Below, piece after piece: positions 13,175 through 24,600 of a DNA stretch of 64,000 bases. The stretch is from contig CM029663.1 in NCBI GenBank assembly GCA_017311315.1, positions 21,561,412-21,625,411 on the forward strand, read 5' to 3'. The position numbers and the translations under genes are program-made. This DNA comes from Dendrocalamus latiflorus (Eukaryota; Streptophyta; Magnoliopsida; Poales; Poaceae). The notes under the pieces were generated by a model. It had not been told where the DNA came from and ran no database searches. It saw only the letters and a list, made by a program, of their open reading frames with translations. Numbering within the stretch: position 1 is the first letter of the stretch; every line of letters starts with the position of its first letter.

Positions 13175-13613
13175 TAAGTCAAGTTATAAGAGCCAAGTTA
13201 TACAATAATTTGTCTACAAATTTTTTTTATTATTATGTGGTACCATGTCTCACATTCTCTTTCATATTCCTCCTCACATACATTTATTATCTAGGCCCAC
13301 CACTGCATAGGCTTCCGTGCCCAGCTTGTTGCTTGCATGAGAGCCAAGCTCTCATCTCTCTCCTCTCTTCTCTCCTCCACATCAGCAAAAATGCTGACTA
13401 ACTTGGCTATAAGACCATTATTGTACTTGCTCTAAGTCTCTCTGGGTCTTGTCCTCACACGGATAGAGCCCAGTGTTAGTTGGCCTTTACAATCTCCCTG
13501 TCGTTTAATTTATGTAATAGCAATCTAAAGTCATCGATCATGGCTTTCTAGCCTTTTTTGTATTTAACTCTTCTTAATGAATGAAGCGCAATCCTCCTGC
13601 GTTTTCGAGAAAA

Positions 13614-14355
13614 ATAAATAGATACAAATTATCTGTATTATCCGGTATCTGGTTACCGTATTTGATAGGATATGAACACGGTATAGATTTTTTCATCTGA
13701 TTAACAATTTTTCTCTTATTCGTATTCATATTCGAATTCGCATAAAAACTATGGTATGAACTTTTACCACCGAAATGTTATTTTATCCGGACTATTCGTA
13801 TCCGTATTCAGCAAAGCAATATACATGTTTTATTGCAATACAATTAATTAGTTAGACAAGTTTTTCAATTCAATGTGAAAAATTAGAATGATTAAGCGTG
13901 ATTGTACGAGGATAAAATGTCATTAATATCTTCATACTACATAAATTATGGGGATGTCTAGATCCGACCGAATTGAGTAGATATTCGATTTGAATTTGTA
14001 TTCGTTACAATATACGATTTATAATCGTATTTGATAATATTTGAATTTGTATTTATTTACAAAATATAAATATAAATATAAATATAATAAAGACATCTTC
14101 AATTCGTATTCGACCCATTTACACCCCTATGAACAAGTGCGTATCACACCCAACCCAAGTCTCCAAAAACAATTACAGAAAACACACAAAAACAACGTAT
14201 CAAATGCATCACACCCGTGTGCGCCCTCAGTAGGCGTCGACCGCAAGTGCCCCGCCCTGGCCTATACGCTCGGCCCGGCTCCACCGCGCGCACACGTCTT
14301 TTTACTTTGTACCCTTTTGAACAAGTCTCCTACCCTTGGCCACGCACGCGGCACG
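13614..14355. other. A/T-rich upstream region of the 14.5 kb gene
   Basis: Contains repeated ATTCGTATTC / AATTTGTATT words between 13620 and 14110, probably remains of an A/T-rich transposon whose edges I cannot define. From about 14200 the base composition switches to G+C rich, marking the proximal promoter of the next gene. Confidence 0.45.
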
Positions 14356-14362
14356 CTATAAA
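14356..14362 (+). promoter_or_regulatory. TATA box of the 14.5 kb gene
   Basis: TATAAAG lies in a G+C-rich context 133 bases before the ATG at 14495. This would place transcription start near 14385-14395, followed by an A/C-rich leader typical of grass genes. Confidence 0.6.
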
Positions 14363-14494
14363 GCGCGCGCACACACCAACACCCAGCAGAGAGCAGACCA
14401 CGAACGCACACCACCACCTCGTAATATCGTATCACTCGAGAAAAACCATTAGTTCACTGCTGGTCGCTTGGTCAGTTCCGCCTCACGCACAGAT

Positions 14495-14968
14495 ATGGGC
14501 ACCGCCGCGGCGCGCATGGGCCACGAGGCCACGACGATGGCCGTGGGGAAGCGCCCCAAGAACTCCATCGAGGCGGCTGTACCGGCCGGGCAGTGCGTGG
14601 CCGCGGCGCGCAAGCAGGGCGAGAAGGTGGCGCGGCCGGGGCGACGCGGGGTCGAGCAGCAGGCGGGAGGCGGCGGCGCGGCCACGCTCGTGACGGTGAA
14701 GGTGGTGATGACGAGGAAGGAAGCGGAGAAGCTGATCGCGCGGCTGAACGAGCAGAGCGCGAGGGAGCGCAAGGCCAGGATGGCTGAGCTCAAGGGCCAG
14801 CTCAGGGCGGGGGACGGCGGCGGGAGCCCGGCGTCGTGCCGGGACGTACGCCTGGACGCCGAGGCCGGCGCCGATTCAGGAGAACTAGCTAGCTCATCGA
14901 GTCATCGTATATATGGGACCTCCTGGCTCGCAGGCTACATAAGTCTTTATTTTAGTTTTCTAGCTTAG
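14495..14968 (+). CDS. Small intronless plant protein, function unknown
   Basis: 157 residues from the ATG at 14495 (GATATGGGC) to TAG at 14966. The 5' three quarters are strongly G+C rich with G/C third positions, as in true grass genes, and a TATA box and leader precede it. A central stretch VTVKVVMTRKEAEKLIARL (about residues 67-85) is followed by a basic helix (ARERKARMAELKG). I recall VKVVMxxxEAExLI stretches in uncharacterised small plant proteins, but cannot assign a function. The last 25 residues (from ELASSSSH) lose the codon bias and end in a hydrophobic tail, so the true 3' end could differ, for instance by a small unrecognised intron. No signal peptide is evident. Confidence 0.65.
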   Translation: MGTAAARMGHEATTMAVGKRPKNSIEAAVPAGQCVAAARKQGEKVARPGRRGVEQQAGGGGAATLVTVKVVMTRKEAEKLIARLNEQSARERKARMAELKGQLRAGDGGGSPASCRDVRLDAEAGADSGELASSSSHRIYGTSWLAGYISLYFSFLA

Positions 14969-15791
14969 ATTCTGAAGGGGAGATTAGTTAACAACTTTAT
15001 GTCTTATAGTTGTGGTTTCGATTAAGGACTGCGGTTGGTTGGTCACCCGGCCATGTGCTATGTACATTGTGTAGTGGAAAGAGGTGGCAACTAGTTAGAT
15101 TAACATGTTTTTCTTCTCCAGTGTTACAATCATGTATCCCTGATTCGTTCATTACCAAATATTCCGATATACAGTAGCTCAAACATTCTCAATTAGACTG
15201 AAGAGCACGAGGCACCCAGTAGGGTGGATTCTTTTGGTCTGTGCTTTATGATTTATGATTTAAATTTTTGAATGCTGCCTGTTCGCGAGAGATAATACAA
15301 AAAGGAAAATAGTTGTATGCGATTTAGCCGGTACAACTGAATTTAGTACACTTTTTTATTACAATCTTCATGTTGATCTTATCTTGAAAAACACACTATT
15401 TAAAAACTAATTACTATAATATAAACTATAAGTGAAAAAGAAGAGAGCCGATCTAAAGAAAATGAAACAAGTATTATAAGTGAAAAAGAAGAGAGCCCGA
15501 TCCGAAGAAAGTGAAACAAGTACTACTGCATCCAAGAACCAGACGGAAACCAGGACAAGGATCAAGCTTCCGGCACCTAAAAAAAAAAGAAGAGAGAATC
15601 TCTCTCTTGTATGATCAGTTGCGAAATCATCTCGCCGGCTGGCCCTGTTAGCTTCGTTCCAAAGCTTGAATTGCGATAAGATCGCCCATACTTAGCCGTG
15701 CGGCGGCCGTTTTCTGAGCAGGAAGCCGACCCAGCCACGGCCACCCAGCTAGGCAGGCCTCTAACGTCGGCCGGGGTCGGGTGTTTTCAAG
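14969..15791. other. 3' flank of the small gene, no gene seen
   Basis: A/T-rich, probably including the 3' UTR to about 15190. A 48-bp tandem duplication is listed separately. No conserved reading frame was recognised. Confidence 0.4.
15427..15522. repeat. 48-bp tandem duplication
   Basis: TATAAGTGAAAAAGAAGAGA starts at 15427 and again at 15475, each followed by a similar GATC..GAAA..TGAAACAAGTA ending. The copies differ at a few bases, including an extra C in the second. Confidence 0.85.
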
Positions 15792-16750
15792 GGGGGATTT
15801 AACTTTTTGCCACTCTTAACATTGCCACCTACTCAAATGCCATCCTCTACATTGCAATTAATATTTTGCCACTCTCCGTTCTACGTGGCGCCTAGTCACC
15901 GCCATGTCACGCCCGCGCCGCCGCCCGGCCTCCGCCGGCCTCCCCGCGCCGCCGCCCGGCCTTCCCGCGCCTCCCCGCGCCGCCCCCCGGCCTCCCCGCG
16001 CAGCCCCCCGGCCTCCCCGCGCCCCGCGCCGCCGCCCGGCCTCCCTGCGCCCGCGCCTGCTCCGGTGGCGCTCCCGCCGGTCCAACCGCGTCACGAGCAT
16101 GAGGGGGTCATGAGGGACTCACCGGAAGCATCGGTAGGGCCGGAGACAGACCGAGGCTTGCCAGCGACGAGAGCCGGCGGCGGCGCGAGTGGGGGAACGG
16201 TGCCGGCGAGCTGCGGTGAGGGAGGAGCTCCGGCGACCGTCGGGGAAGCTCCAGGGCCGCGTGGTGGTGCTCCACGCACGAGGAATTGAGGCGCCTTGCG
16301 CCGAGTTGCGAACGGCGATGAAAATGGCGGCTTTGGCCGGCGGCGAGGAAGAAATGGCCGCGCGGCGAGCCGGGGCCGCCGGGGTCCGATTGCTCAAGGG
16401 AGGAGGGAGGAGGCCTCCGGGGGCGCGCCGTGACGCGGTTGGACCGGCGGGAGCGCCACCGGAGCAGGCGCGGGCGCGGGGAGGCCGGGCGGCGGTGCGG
16501 GCGCGGGCGGCGGCGCGGGGCGCGGGGAGGCCGGGGGGCGGCGCGGGGAGGCGCGGGGAGGCCGGGCGGCGGCGCGGGGAGGCCGGCGGAGGCCGGGCGG
16601 CGGCGCGGGCGCGGGCGACGCGGGCGCGGGCGTGACATGGCGGTGACTAGGCGCCACGTAGGACGGAGAGTGGCAAAATATTAATTGCAATGTAGAGGAT
16701 GATATTTGAATAGTTGGCAATGTTAAGAGTGGCAAAAAGTTAAATTTCCC
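15792..16750. mobile_element. Long-TIR element with G+C-rich repeats (MULE-like)
   Basis: The left end (ATTTAACTTTTTGCCACTCT from 15797) reads back as the right end (AGAGTGGCAAAAAGTTAAAT to 16745). The inverted repeat runs about 300 bp: left 15792-16095, right about 16428-16750. Both arms continue into the same G+C-rich array (CCGGCCTCCCCGCGCC type, 12-18 bp units) and meet CTCCGGTGGCGCTCCCGCCG at their inner ends. The middle (about 16096-16427) is unique, G+C rich and reads open on the minus strand up to a possible splice donor (CCG|GTGAGT at about 16121), as expected for a captured first exon. Long TIRs and a G+C-rich core suggest a Pack-MULE, but I see no clear 9-bp target duplication (GTTTTCAAG versus GTTTTTGCC). 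Confidence 0.72.
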
Positions 16751-18607
16751 GTTTTTGCCTCGAGCAGAAAGCAACGCGGTCGACAGTCCAGGAGTGCAGC
16801 TTTTTAATACCGTAAATTTTGCGCATGTAATGTGGTCACCGCGCCGGTAGTGCCCCGTCCATCTCCAGGTCCAGGTAATGGCGGCAGTGCGACGGTACGG
16901 CACACGTGTCATCGTCTGGTGCGTCACCATTCTTGTGTATCGAGCACGGCTCGTAACCATTGCGTGCTTTGTCCCTCACTGTTTCTTTTTTCCTTCTCTT
17001 TTCCCAAAGCTAGATGTTTAGCGAGCATCTAAGGCTTGGCTCGTTTGGATTTGGGTTTCTGATTTATTTTTTACTATTCTTAAATTTTGTCTTTTTTCAA
17101 TTTTTCGGATTTTTTGAGCTTTTTTGCCGGTTCTTTTTTTCTGTATTCGTTTGTATTATACGTGCTAGGCTAACCCGTTTTTTCTATTTTATTTTTTAAA
17201 AAATTTAATTGTGCCAAATAATCCACCATTAGTTATAGTGTAATTTTAGCTAACTACAGTAAAAATTCATCTATAAACCATAAAAATCAGTCCAACGGAG
17301 CACACTGTAAGTCCAGTAGTCCACTGATCGGTGATGCGAACAAATGGCTTTTTACCTCAAAGTTCTACCACGCCGCTGAGTTTGATCGTGTAGGTTAATT
17401 GCATTTTGACTTTGGAGTTGCCTGAATGCCAGGGCTGCAGGGGCAACGAGGACGTCAAAGGTGAGGGTTTTGGGCCACTTGAAAGCACAGTTACTGTCTG
17501 GTCCTTACCTCCCTGACCCGAATCCACTATCAGGCTGTCACAATTATAGACCGGTTCAAAGTTATGGTGAGCGAATTAAGAAGGGAACGTGACACTTATC
17601 CAAGACCGTTTCAAACAAGGTAAAGAGACAAAAGCAAGAGCGCAATGGAGACATGGTTGATGTCCACGCTTCGATAGCAATTCAACATAGTATCGTAGGA
17701 ATTCGCTTAACTGGTCTCGGTAGGACATTTAGTGGTGTGACTGCCAATCAATCTGGTATCACTGAACAGTAATAACCACTCCATCCAATCATAAAAGAGT
17801 GACTTCTTTACCTTTCAAAGTTAACAAGATATCATTTTTTTTGAGATAGCACAGTCTGCACACACACTACACTTATACCACCTACGCACATACACGTGCA
17901 TGTTTTCTACACATGCTTGAAATTTATCGGAGGCAGTCAAGGCCTCACAGAGCACGGGCACGTGCTTTTCTATTGAACACGCACGCGCGTGCAGACTTCT
18001 AAAAACGTTGGATACTAGCACAAAGTCTGTGACTAAACATTGGTGGGTTGAGTGCACACCCAGAGGCCACATGCTAGCTTCCCAAGATGACACTTTTACC
18101 ATTGAATATTATTACCATATATTCAAAAAAGTTACAAAACCGTACTAGTATGAAAGTATCTTAATGATAAATCTACTAGCATCATTTTCATATTTTGAAA
18201 CCGTACATTTTAGATAATATTTTTTTATTAAAATTGTTATGGTTTAACTGCATGTAGTTTAACACGTCACTCTTCTGTGACTGAAAAAAGTAAACACCAA
18301 CTATCAGTGTTCTCAGAAAACAAAAGAGAAGTTAGCAGCATCGTTTGCATCTATCAACCTGTCCGACAAATGTTAGGCGTCTTGCCTCCAAGAAGCAACT
18401 AGCAGACCAACGTCATGCCAGATGTCTCGATACTATTTTATGGTAGTACTAGTTTAATGTTTGTGTCGTGCTATGGAAAAAAATAGATGAGACAGCTTGT
18501 TAAGCTGATATCGTTAGATTTGGCCTGTGCTACATTTTCGGCTCAGCTGCACCGTCTTGTTGAGCTCCACCTTGGGCTTCGATGCTAAGCTTAGTTTACA
18601 CCATGCC
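16751..18607. other. Intergenic, no gene recognised
   Basis: Moderately A/T-rich sequence with a T-rich stretch near 17040-17210 and a CACACA/CACGCAC-rich stretch near 17855-18000. No exon pattern, RNA gene or bounded element was recognised on either strand. Confidence 0.4.
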
Positions 18608-18616
18608 TCTCTACAC

Positions 18617-18961
18617 GAATGGGCTTCCCTATTCCCCTCAATCTAAACCATTCACATCTCATCCAATGGCTAGTTTTTTTTTGATATTTTCACCATTTGC
18701 CCATCCATCATAAAATATAGGAAAAAAATAAAATTTATTTTTTATTATAATTTTTTACAGAAATTATAATTTTATTTTTTTTCTGTAAAAAATTTATAAT
18801 AAAAAAATAAATTTTATTTTTTTCTGTATTTTTTATTATTTATGATGGATGGGCAAATGGTGAAAATATATAAAAAAACTAGCCATTGGATGAAATATGA
18901 GTGGTTTAGATTGAGGGAATAGGGAGGGGAATAGGGAGAGGGGAATAGGGAAGCCTCATTC
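18617..18961. mobile_element. Hairpin MITE, Mutator-type, with 9-bp target duplication
   Basis: A 345-bp near-perfect palindrome: the left arm (GGCTTCCCTATTCCCCTC..CATTTGCCCATCCATCATAA) reads back as the right arm. Outer ends are GAATG at the left and CATTC at the right. It is flanked on both sides by the 9-bp TCTCTACAC (18608-18616 and 18962-18970), the duplication length made by Mutator-like transposases. The A/T-rich centre lies near 18720-18840. The right arm carries an extra AGGGAGGGGAATAGGGAGA block. No coding capacity; as RNA it would fold into a long hairpin. Confidence 0.88.
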
Positions 18962-18970
18962 TCTCTACAC

Positions 18971-19625
18971 ATACAACCTATATTGGCTAAATTGGACCAT
19001 ATTGAGGCTGGTAAAGGTAACTTCACTCGACGGTGATGAATACAATGATCTAGCGACAATATCGTCTATTGCAGCCTTATTTGTTGGTGATAACTCGAAA
19101 GCTGTGAAAATAAGGAGGGGATGATGAAGACCTATGGAAAGGAATTTGTGAGAGGGAGAGACAAGGTTGTTGGGATAAGTATTTCAAATTTTTAGTAGTT
19201 AATTTGTTTATTACAGGGTGGCTTTTTTGTTAGAAATTTTTAAGGGTGGAAGAGGGAACCGAGAGGGGAGATAGGAGGAGGTGCAGAATGCATCACTCAG
19301 CACTCACATTCTTTTATTTAGTAGAAATAGACAACTTTTTTAACATATAGGCCAAAAAAGCTCTAAATGGTAGGCTACCCTTGGGCATGGCCCACAATCA
19401 TTTCTACACAAAGGACGGAGAGAACAACCTAAAATGAGATGATAGCAGCTTGCTGCCATGATTCACTATACAATCAAACTCAGCTTGCTACCGAATATAA
19501 CTTAATCAATCGTACGCATCTTAGTTTTATATTTTTTTGATGCACCTTAAACCATATTTAGATCTGATTTGTAAAAAAAAATAATCATATTCAAATGTCA
19601 AAAGCTACATTATTATTAAAGCACT
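18971..19625. other. Intergenic, no gene recognised
   Basis: Short purine-rich stretches (GGGAGAGACAAGG, GAGAGGGGAGATAGGAGG) and A/T-rich sequence. No exon, RNA gene or bounded repeat seen. Confidence 0.4.
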
Positions 19626-19773
19626 ACAAATAGAAATGCTATACTGTGTCAAAGGAGCGAACATTAAAAGAAAAAATTTACACCAATGATTTTGCCAGCA
19701 CAAATAGAAATGCTATACCGTGTCAAAGGAGCTAACATTAAAACAAGAAATTTACACCAATGATTTTGCCAGC
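19626..19773. repeat. 74-bp tandem duplication
   Basis: ACAAATAGAAATGCTATAC starts at 19626 and at 19700, and both copies end in ATGATTTTGCCAGC. They differ at about six positions, so this is an older local duplication. No coding meaning is seen. Confidence 0.88.
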
Positions 19774-21109
19774 CATGTGAATTATTAGCAAAGATCGAGC
19801 AGCAGCAAAGTACAACATATACATCCAGAGATCTCATTAATTTCCAGTGCCAAGCAAAAGCTTACAATGACATTACAACAATTTTCAGTATCACAAAAAA
19901 CTTAACATGGCATTTTGCTTCCTTAGTCATAGTAATTGTTACTTGTTACTACATATCATTTCTCCTGAGCATTGGGCTTTGCTAGCAGCTTCTTTGGTAG
20001 CTTCTCCAGTGGGGTTTTTTTTCAGAAGGAAAAGTCTGGATGCACGCTCTTGTAAGGTTGCACTGCATTTTAATCCTCAAATCTGCAGCTCTAGCTTAAT
20101 CTTCTCCAAGCCAAGTACCTAAAAGACAACAACAAAGTTGCTGAGGTTAGCGATAAGGGCAACAACACTGAGAAATTGACAAGTTCATAAAGCAAGATAT
20201 CAATCATTAAAACAATGACACAAGCCAACACTGAGATAGCTTCCATTGGCACAAGCTATGGTAGGAAAAATATAATCAAACAAAAACCTAGACCCTTTTA
20301 TCTCTTGTATGCAATGCATCATATGAGCAGGTTTCAAAACGTACTGAAAATTTTGAACTCTAATGAAGTTTGATCACACCTTCAAGTTTTTTAGGATATA
20401 GGCAGAATGAGTTATACAACAAAAAAAGTAAAATGGATTTTGCAAAATGAGTTATACAATAGAAGACATTAAATGGATCTTGTATATGGTACATGCGAGG
20501 AAAATTAGAATGAAGCATTGGGACCAACATAGTGAGTAAGTGGTGATAGATGTCTATTCAAATCATTATTCTCCATTATTGGTGCAAGTTATACATTTTG
20601 TATCTTATGAACTTCTACACCAGCTGATTATGCATTGATTTTTCCATGTAATCCCATTCAACACTTCATGCAATGATAAGTTGGCATAGAATAGGCTTAG
20701 CGAGTGTTTCTCACAGTAATATAAAACTTGTTACATGTATTAGACATCGACTATACAAATTACGAGCTCAGAGTGCTATTTAGATAGGCTGAAAAGTCAT
20801 TTGATCTTTTAACTCCTATTTAAGTGCGGTAGCTATGATAGTATGAAGCATGTATGGTAACCATGCTATATTACCACCAATTGGGCCTAGGGCTGAATTA
20901 CTATCAAGTTCTCGAACTTCTTATTAGAATGCAGAGTAGTCTTAGTCTCCAAATGAAATGTCTTTTTTTTAAAAATTTTTTGACAAAATTACTAATCAAG
21001 TAGCAACATGTTTGGCGCACAATTATTATGTAACTATGATGACAAATATCAATGGTAAAAAACATAACATACTTCCAATTCTGAAGCTGAACTGTACTTT
21101 GTCAGGTCC
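19774..21109. other. Possible 3' flank of a decayed minus-strand gene
   Basis: Mostly A/T-rich. Around 19970-20110 the minus strand has short coding-like pieces (VLGLEKIKLELQ followed by a stop; LEKLPKKLLAKPNAQ in another frame), which may be last-exon remnants of the gene whose exons lie at 25.6-32.7 kb. Too short and broken to assign. Confidence 0.3.
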
Positions 21110-21605
21110 AGTGGTTACTTCAAAAGAGGTGATTTATTTTCGTCAGTAGATTCTTCTGCTGGAGGCACCTTAGGGTCATTGAGATGTGATGTAGCTGAAC
21201 CGGTGTTATCCACATCTATTTTCCCATCTGATTTTGTCACTTCTTATAAGGAGCGCTAATACCATTCTCAGAAGTGGGCTAAACTATCATTCCTCCCTCA
21301 CTCTCCATACTACTGACTAACTCAAAACCACCATGGTCACCTTCCGATCTAATGGTTAATTCCATGGATTCCAGAACACAATTTCCATTCTCTTCTGAAC
21401 CACTGCGCTAGGATTTCTCACCTGAGGACTCTCCTTTTGAATGCGACCTAGACTCTGAACCCAGATCAACCTCCTTCACACTTTTGTTGGATCCATTTGA
21501 GCAATGCGCATCATCAAGAACAATGGATTTTGCCTATGCACCCTCAGTATCATCCACATTGCTGTCACTATCGCTCTCAGCATCTTCTATCTTCTTTCCC
21601 AACCT
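21110..21605 (-). pseudogene. Acidic, serine-rich coding remnant
   Basis: On the minus strand, after a possible splice acceptor at about 21606, a frame reads LGKKIEDAESDSDSNVDDTE and then VKEVDLGSESRSHSKGESSG and SEENGNCVLESMELTIRSE, and in a shifted frame VTKSDGKIDVDNTGSATS to PAEESTDENKSPLLK and a stop. At least three in-frame stops and one frame change break it. The acidic, Ser-rich character, same strand and position downstream of the RBM28-like exons fit the acidic linker of that family, but it could belong to another gene. Not functional as it stands. Confidence 0.5.
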
Positions 21606-21688
21606 ACACAATTGAATTAAATCAGCCGGTGACGAGGCGGGGGTGGGGGAATGTGGGAGAGTGTAGAGACGGCGTCGAGGAGCACGAC

Positions 21689-24600
21689 TGTAAGTTCAAA
21701 CTCTATTAAGTTAGTTATGGTGATAATAACAAATACAATTGTGGGACTAATATATGTATTGATTATGATATTATTTAATCTCATTTGGATGAAAAGTTGA
21801 AAACATAAGAGGTATGAATTTAATATCATACTTTTATCTTATTGCGTTCCTTGGATCTGAAAATATAGAATGAACTTGAATATGTGCATATGCTTTCACA
21901 ATACATTCTTATTTGCACATATTTAGGAGAGTTCACTCTATGTTTTGTGGTTTTATTAGTATTGATCTATATTCTATTTCCACATATTAAAGATATTTAC
22001 TTTGAAATATGTCCCTTGAGTATATATATCTTGTGTAGTTCATATATACTCATAATCGGGTTGTCATCTAGTTTTTCCATTATGTGTTAATGATTGAATG
22101 ATTAATGACTACTAGATAAGTAAGTTTTGTTTTAAAATCTTATCTTAAAGTATACAAGTGTTGTGTACATATTGTATACTCGCAATTCAATTTTTATCTT
22201 ATTATTTGTTAAGATAGTCATGAATTATCAAAAATAAAAGATTGTAGAATTTAGTCTCTCGATTATGAGTTAATGGTGAAGTTTAGTAATTGATGACAAT
22301 TATTTTATGAACTAACATTTTTCATGAATTGGATGAATATGTTACGTTCCTCAAATGAGGAAGACTTGGGATGAGTTCATGTGCTGAAGATCATTAAGTC
22401 AAGTGGTGGATATATCATGAGTTGATGCATATCAAGACTATGAGTCAAGGTAAAGGTATGGCTAGTTTGGGCTAAGAATGCGTTCCTTGTCTTTTACCAA
22501 TCTTGGTGTTTTGTTGGAAGATCGGGTTGCTAGTACAAATTATCATACTATTAAGAGGGATTATGTCTAGTAGTTTGAGTCTCATCATATGTTGATAACT
22601 AAACCTGATTGCACTAACTCTCCTTGGCATGAAGCTTGTATTTGCAAATAGTTAAAGCTCATGTGTTGAATCCTTGTAGCATGGGACAATACATTGCGAA
22701 TATGTTTTGCAAATGTTTGAAGTCTATGTTTCCATTCTTTGTAGTATGAGACTTATATTTGCAAATGTGTTTTGCAAATGATTGAAACTTATATATATAG
22801 TCCTTGTGTCATGATTCTAAAAGTGTGCAAATGTGTTTTGTAACTTGTTGGGAATCATGGATAATCCTTGTGTGCATGATACTGTAGTTTGCAAATGTGT
22901 TTTGCAAAATCTGTTAACATATATGTACTTCTTAGGGAAATCGAAACTACTGCAGTGTATTCTAGGTACTACCGCTAATCGGAACTATCGGCGTTGTAAT
23001 CACGGAACTATCGCATCTGTTGGTGGTCGGAAGACCTATGTGGTTGAGAACCATTGTGGTCAAACTAATGTGGTCGAAGATCAATGTGGTCAGGAACCAG
23101 CATGGTCAAAGCCAACGTAGTCAAACCGACGAGGTCGAAGATCGACATGGTGTAAGATCGAAGTGGTCGAAACCAACGTGGTCGGAATCGATATGGTCGA
23201 GATTTGTGTGATCGAAGACTAGTTTGGTTGAACCAAGATGATCGGAACCGACGTGGTTGAGATCTGTGTGATCGAAGACCAGCGTGGTCGAGACCTATGT
23301 GGTTGTAATTGATGTGATCGAACTGACATGATTGATACAACGTGGTCGAAGATCGACGCGGTGTTCTAAGGTCTGTGTGATCGAAGGTTGACGTGGTCAA
23401 GACTTGAGTGGTCGAAATCAGCGTAGTTAGAGATCAATCTGGTCAATCCGGACAACGTGGTCAAAAACCAGTGTGGTCGGAGACTAGTGTAGTCAGAGAC
23501 CTGTGTGGTCGAACCATCTGTCGTGGTCAGGGACCAAAGTAGTCGACGATCGATACTTTCGACCAGCTCTGTGAAAGTGGTCCGATCAGCTCTGTGTGAG
23601 CGGTCCAATTAGCGAGCTGTACTACCGCCTCTATGTGAGCGGTACTTCCAATTTGCAGAATATCCAGCTTGTGTAGCGGTACATTTTTTCCAGAGAGACA
23701 CCTGTGTGGAGTCTTCTCATCCCCAAGGAAATTAGTAGTTCCTCACGAGTACTGCAGTACTTTTGATGATCAGTAGTACTGTACTTTGCATGATGGAACT
23801 ACTGGATTTGCCTACAATGGCTAGTTTTTTGACCATTGCTAAAAGGAGCGGAAGTACCGGTTGTTTGCCTACGATACTTCTAGAAATCCTGTTTTTCTAT
23901 CCCAACAGCTAGTTTTGATGTGTGGAATATATATACCCCTTATGGCCGGTTGGAGAGTAACTTTTGACACTCCATTCCACTCCTTTGAGCTAGTGTGAGG
24001 TAATCCTCTCAATTGTGCATGTGTTGCACCTTGTGAGTAAGGAGAAATGCTCTAGATTACATGTGTTGCATCTAGAAGTGGATTGTGTATCCACTCGAGC
24101 TTGTGCATTTGTTGCACGTGGTGAGAGTCAAGCGATGGGCTTGACTTATTACTCATATAGTTTCCTGACTCCTAGACGGCGTTGGAGGCATCGTGCGCGG
24201 TGATCTTCTCAAAGAAAGTTGTGAGAAGACTTGTCAAAGTTGTGAAGGTTGGAGCTCACATACCCAGAGCGAGAAAGAGTTACCACTAGTGGATTGAGGT
24301 GTTTCGGCTTAATTCATGGAGCTAGTCCAATTCGTTTGGGCTAACCACAATGTGGACTAGGGGAGACCGGTGAGTCTCTGAACACCACGGTAAAAGCAAC
24401 CGTGTCAATTTTGGTTTATTTTCTTGTGCTCAATTTAGATTCAAATAATTTACTTTCATATAATTGAATTGATTGCTTGTCATTCTAGAATTGCAAACGT
24501 TGACATAGGCTTATTTTGTAGATGTACTTAGGTGAACCCGGTTGTTTTATGCATTATTTGTGCTAACCCTTTTTGTGTTAAGCTTTCGCATTATTTGCTT

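Larger units (their letters stand above)
12484..13432. mobile_element. Tourist-like MITE X (outermost of a nest)
   Basis: Bounded by GAGCAAGTTCAATA at the left and TATTGTACTTGCTC at the right, flanked by TAA at 12481-12483 and 13433-13435. The TAA duplication and terminal repeats fit the PIF/Harbinger (Tourist) group. With MITE Y removed its sequence reads continuously (GTTTGGCTATAA then GTCAAGTTATAAGAG) and is the same family as MITE Z. It is inserted in the LINE 3' end. Confidence 0.85.
5816..13613 (+). mobile_element. Degenerate LINE (L1-type), interrupted by an LTR and nested MITEs
   Basis: Pieces of one L1-type second ORF appear in order on the plus strand: endonuclease start (TWNARGLNSRARRD near 5970), the GDFNMI region near 6200 (broken by a frameshift), FTWSNERRNPTMSRLDG near 6390, reverse transcriptase (DFRPINLIHCFAKLFTK near 7350, KLDIAKAFDSVAWP to 7588), continued after the inserted LTR from 10734 (GLGTWWHDWVSLLLS, YVDD box near 11007), and a C-terminal zinc-binding region near 12080-12220 (HNIPAPASCLLCDQ, TVDHLLVTCSVAKQMW). 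Frameshifts and stops are many, and part of the endonuclease is missing. The 3' UTR resumes after the MITE nest at 13436 and ends near 13613 in CGTTTTCGAGAAAAA, a common end for grass LINEs. A 31-bp duplication (GATAAGAA..TTGCACTACA) lies near 6229-6290. The element is dead. The 5' edge is approximate. Confidence 0.88.

Noticed and set aside
16108..16638. 176-residue Arg/Pro-rich minus-strand frame and its plus-strand partners
   Set aside because: Composition comes entirely from the G+C-rich array in the inverted arms of the long-TIR element.
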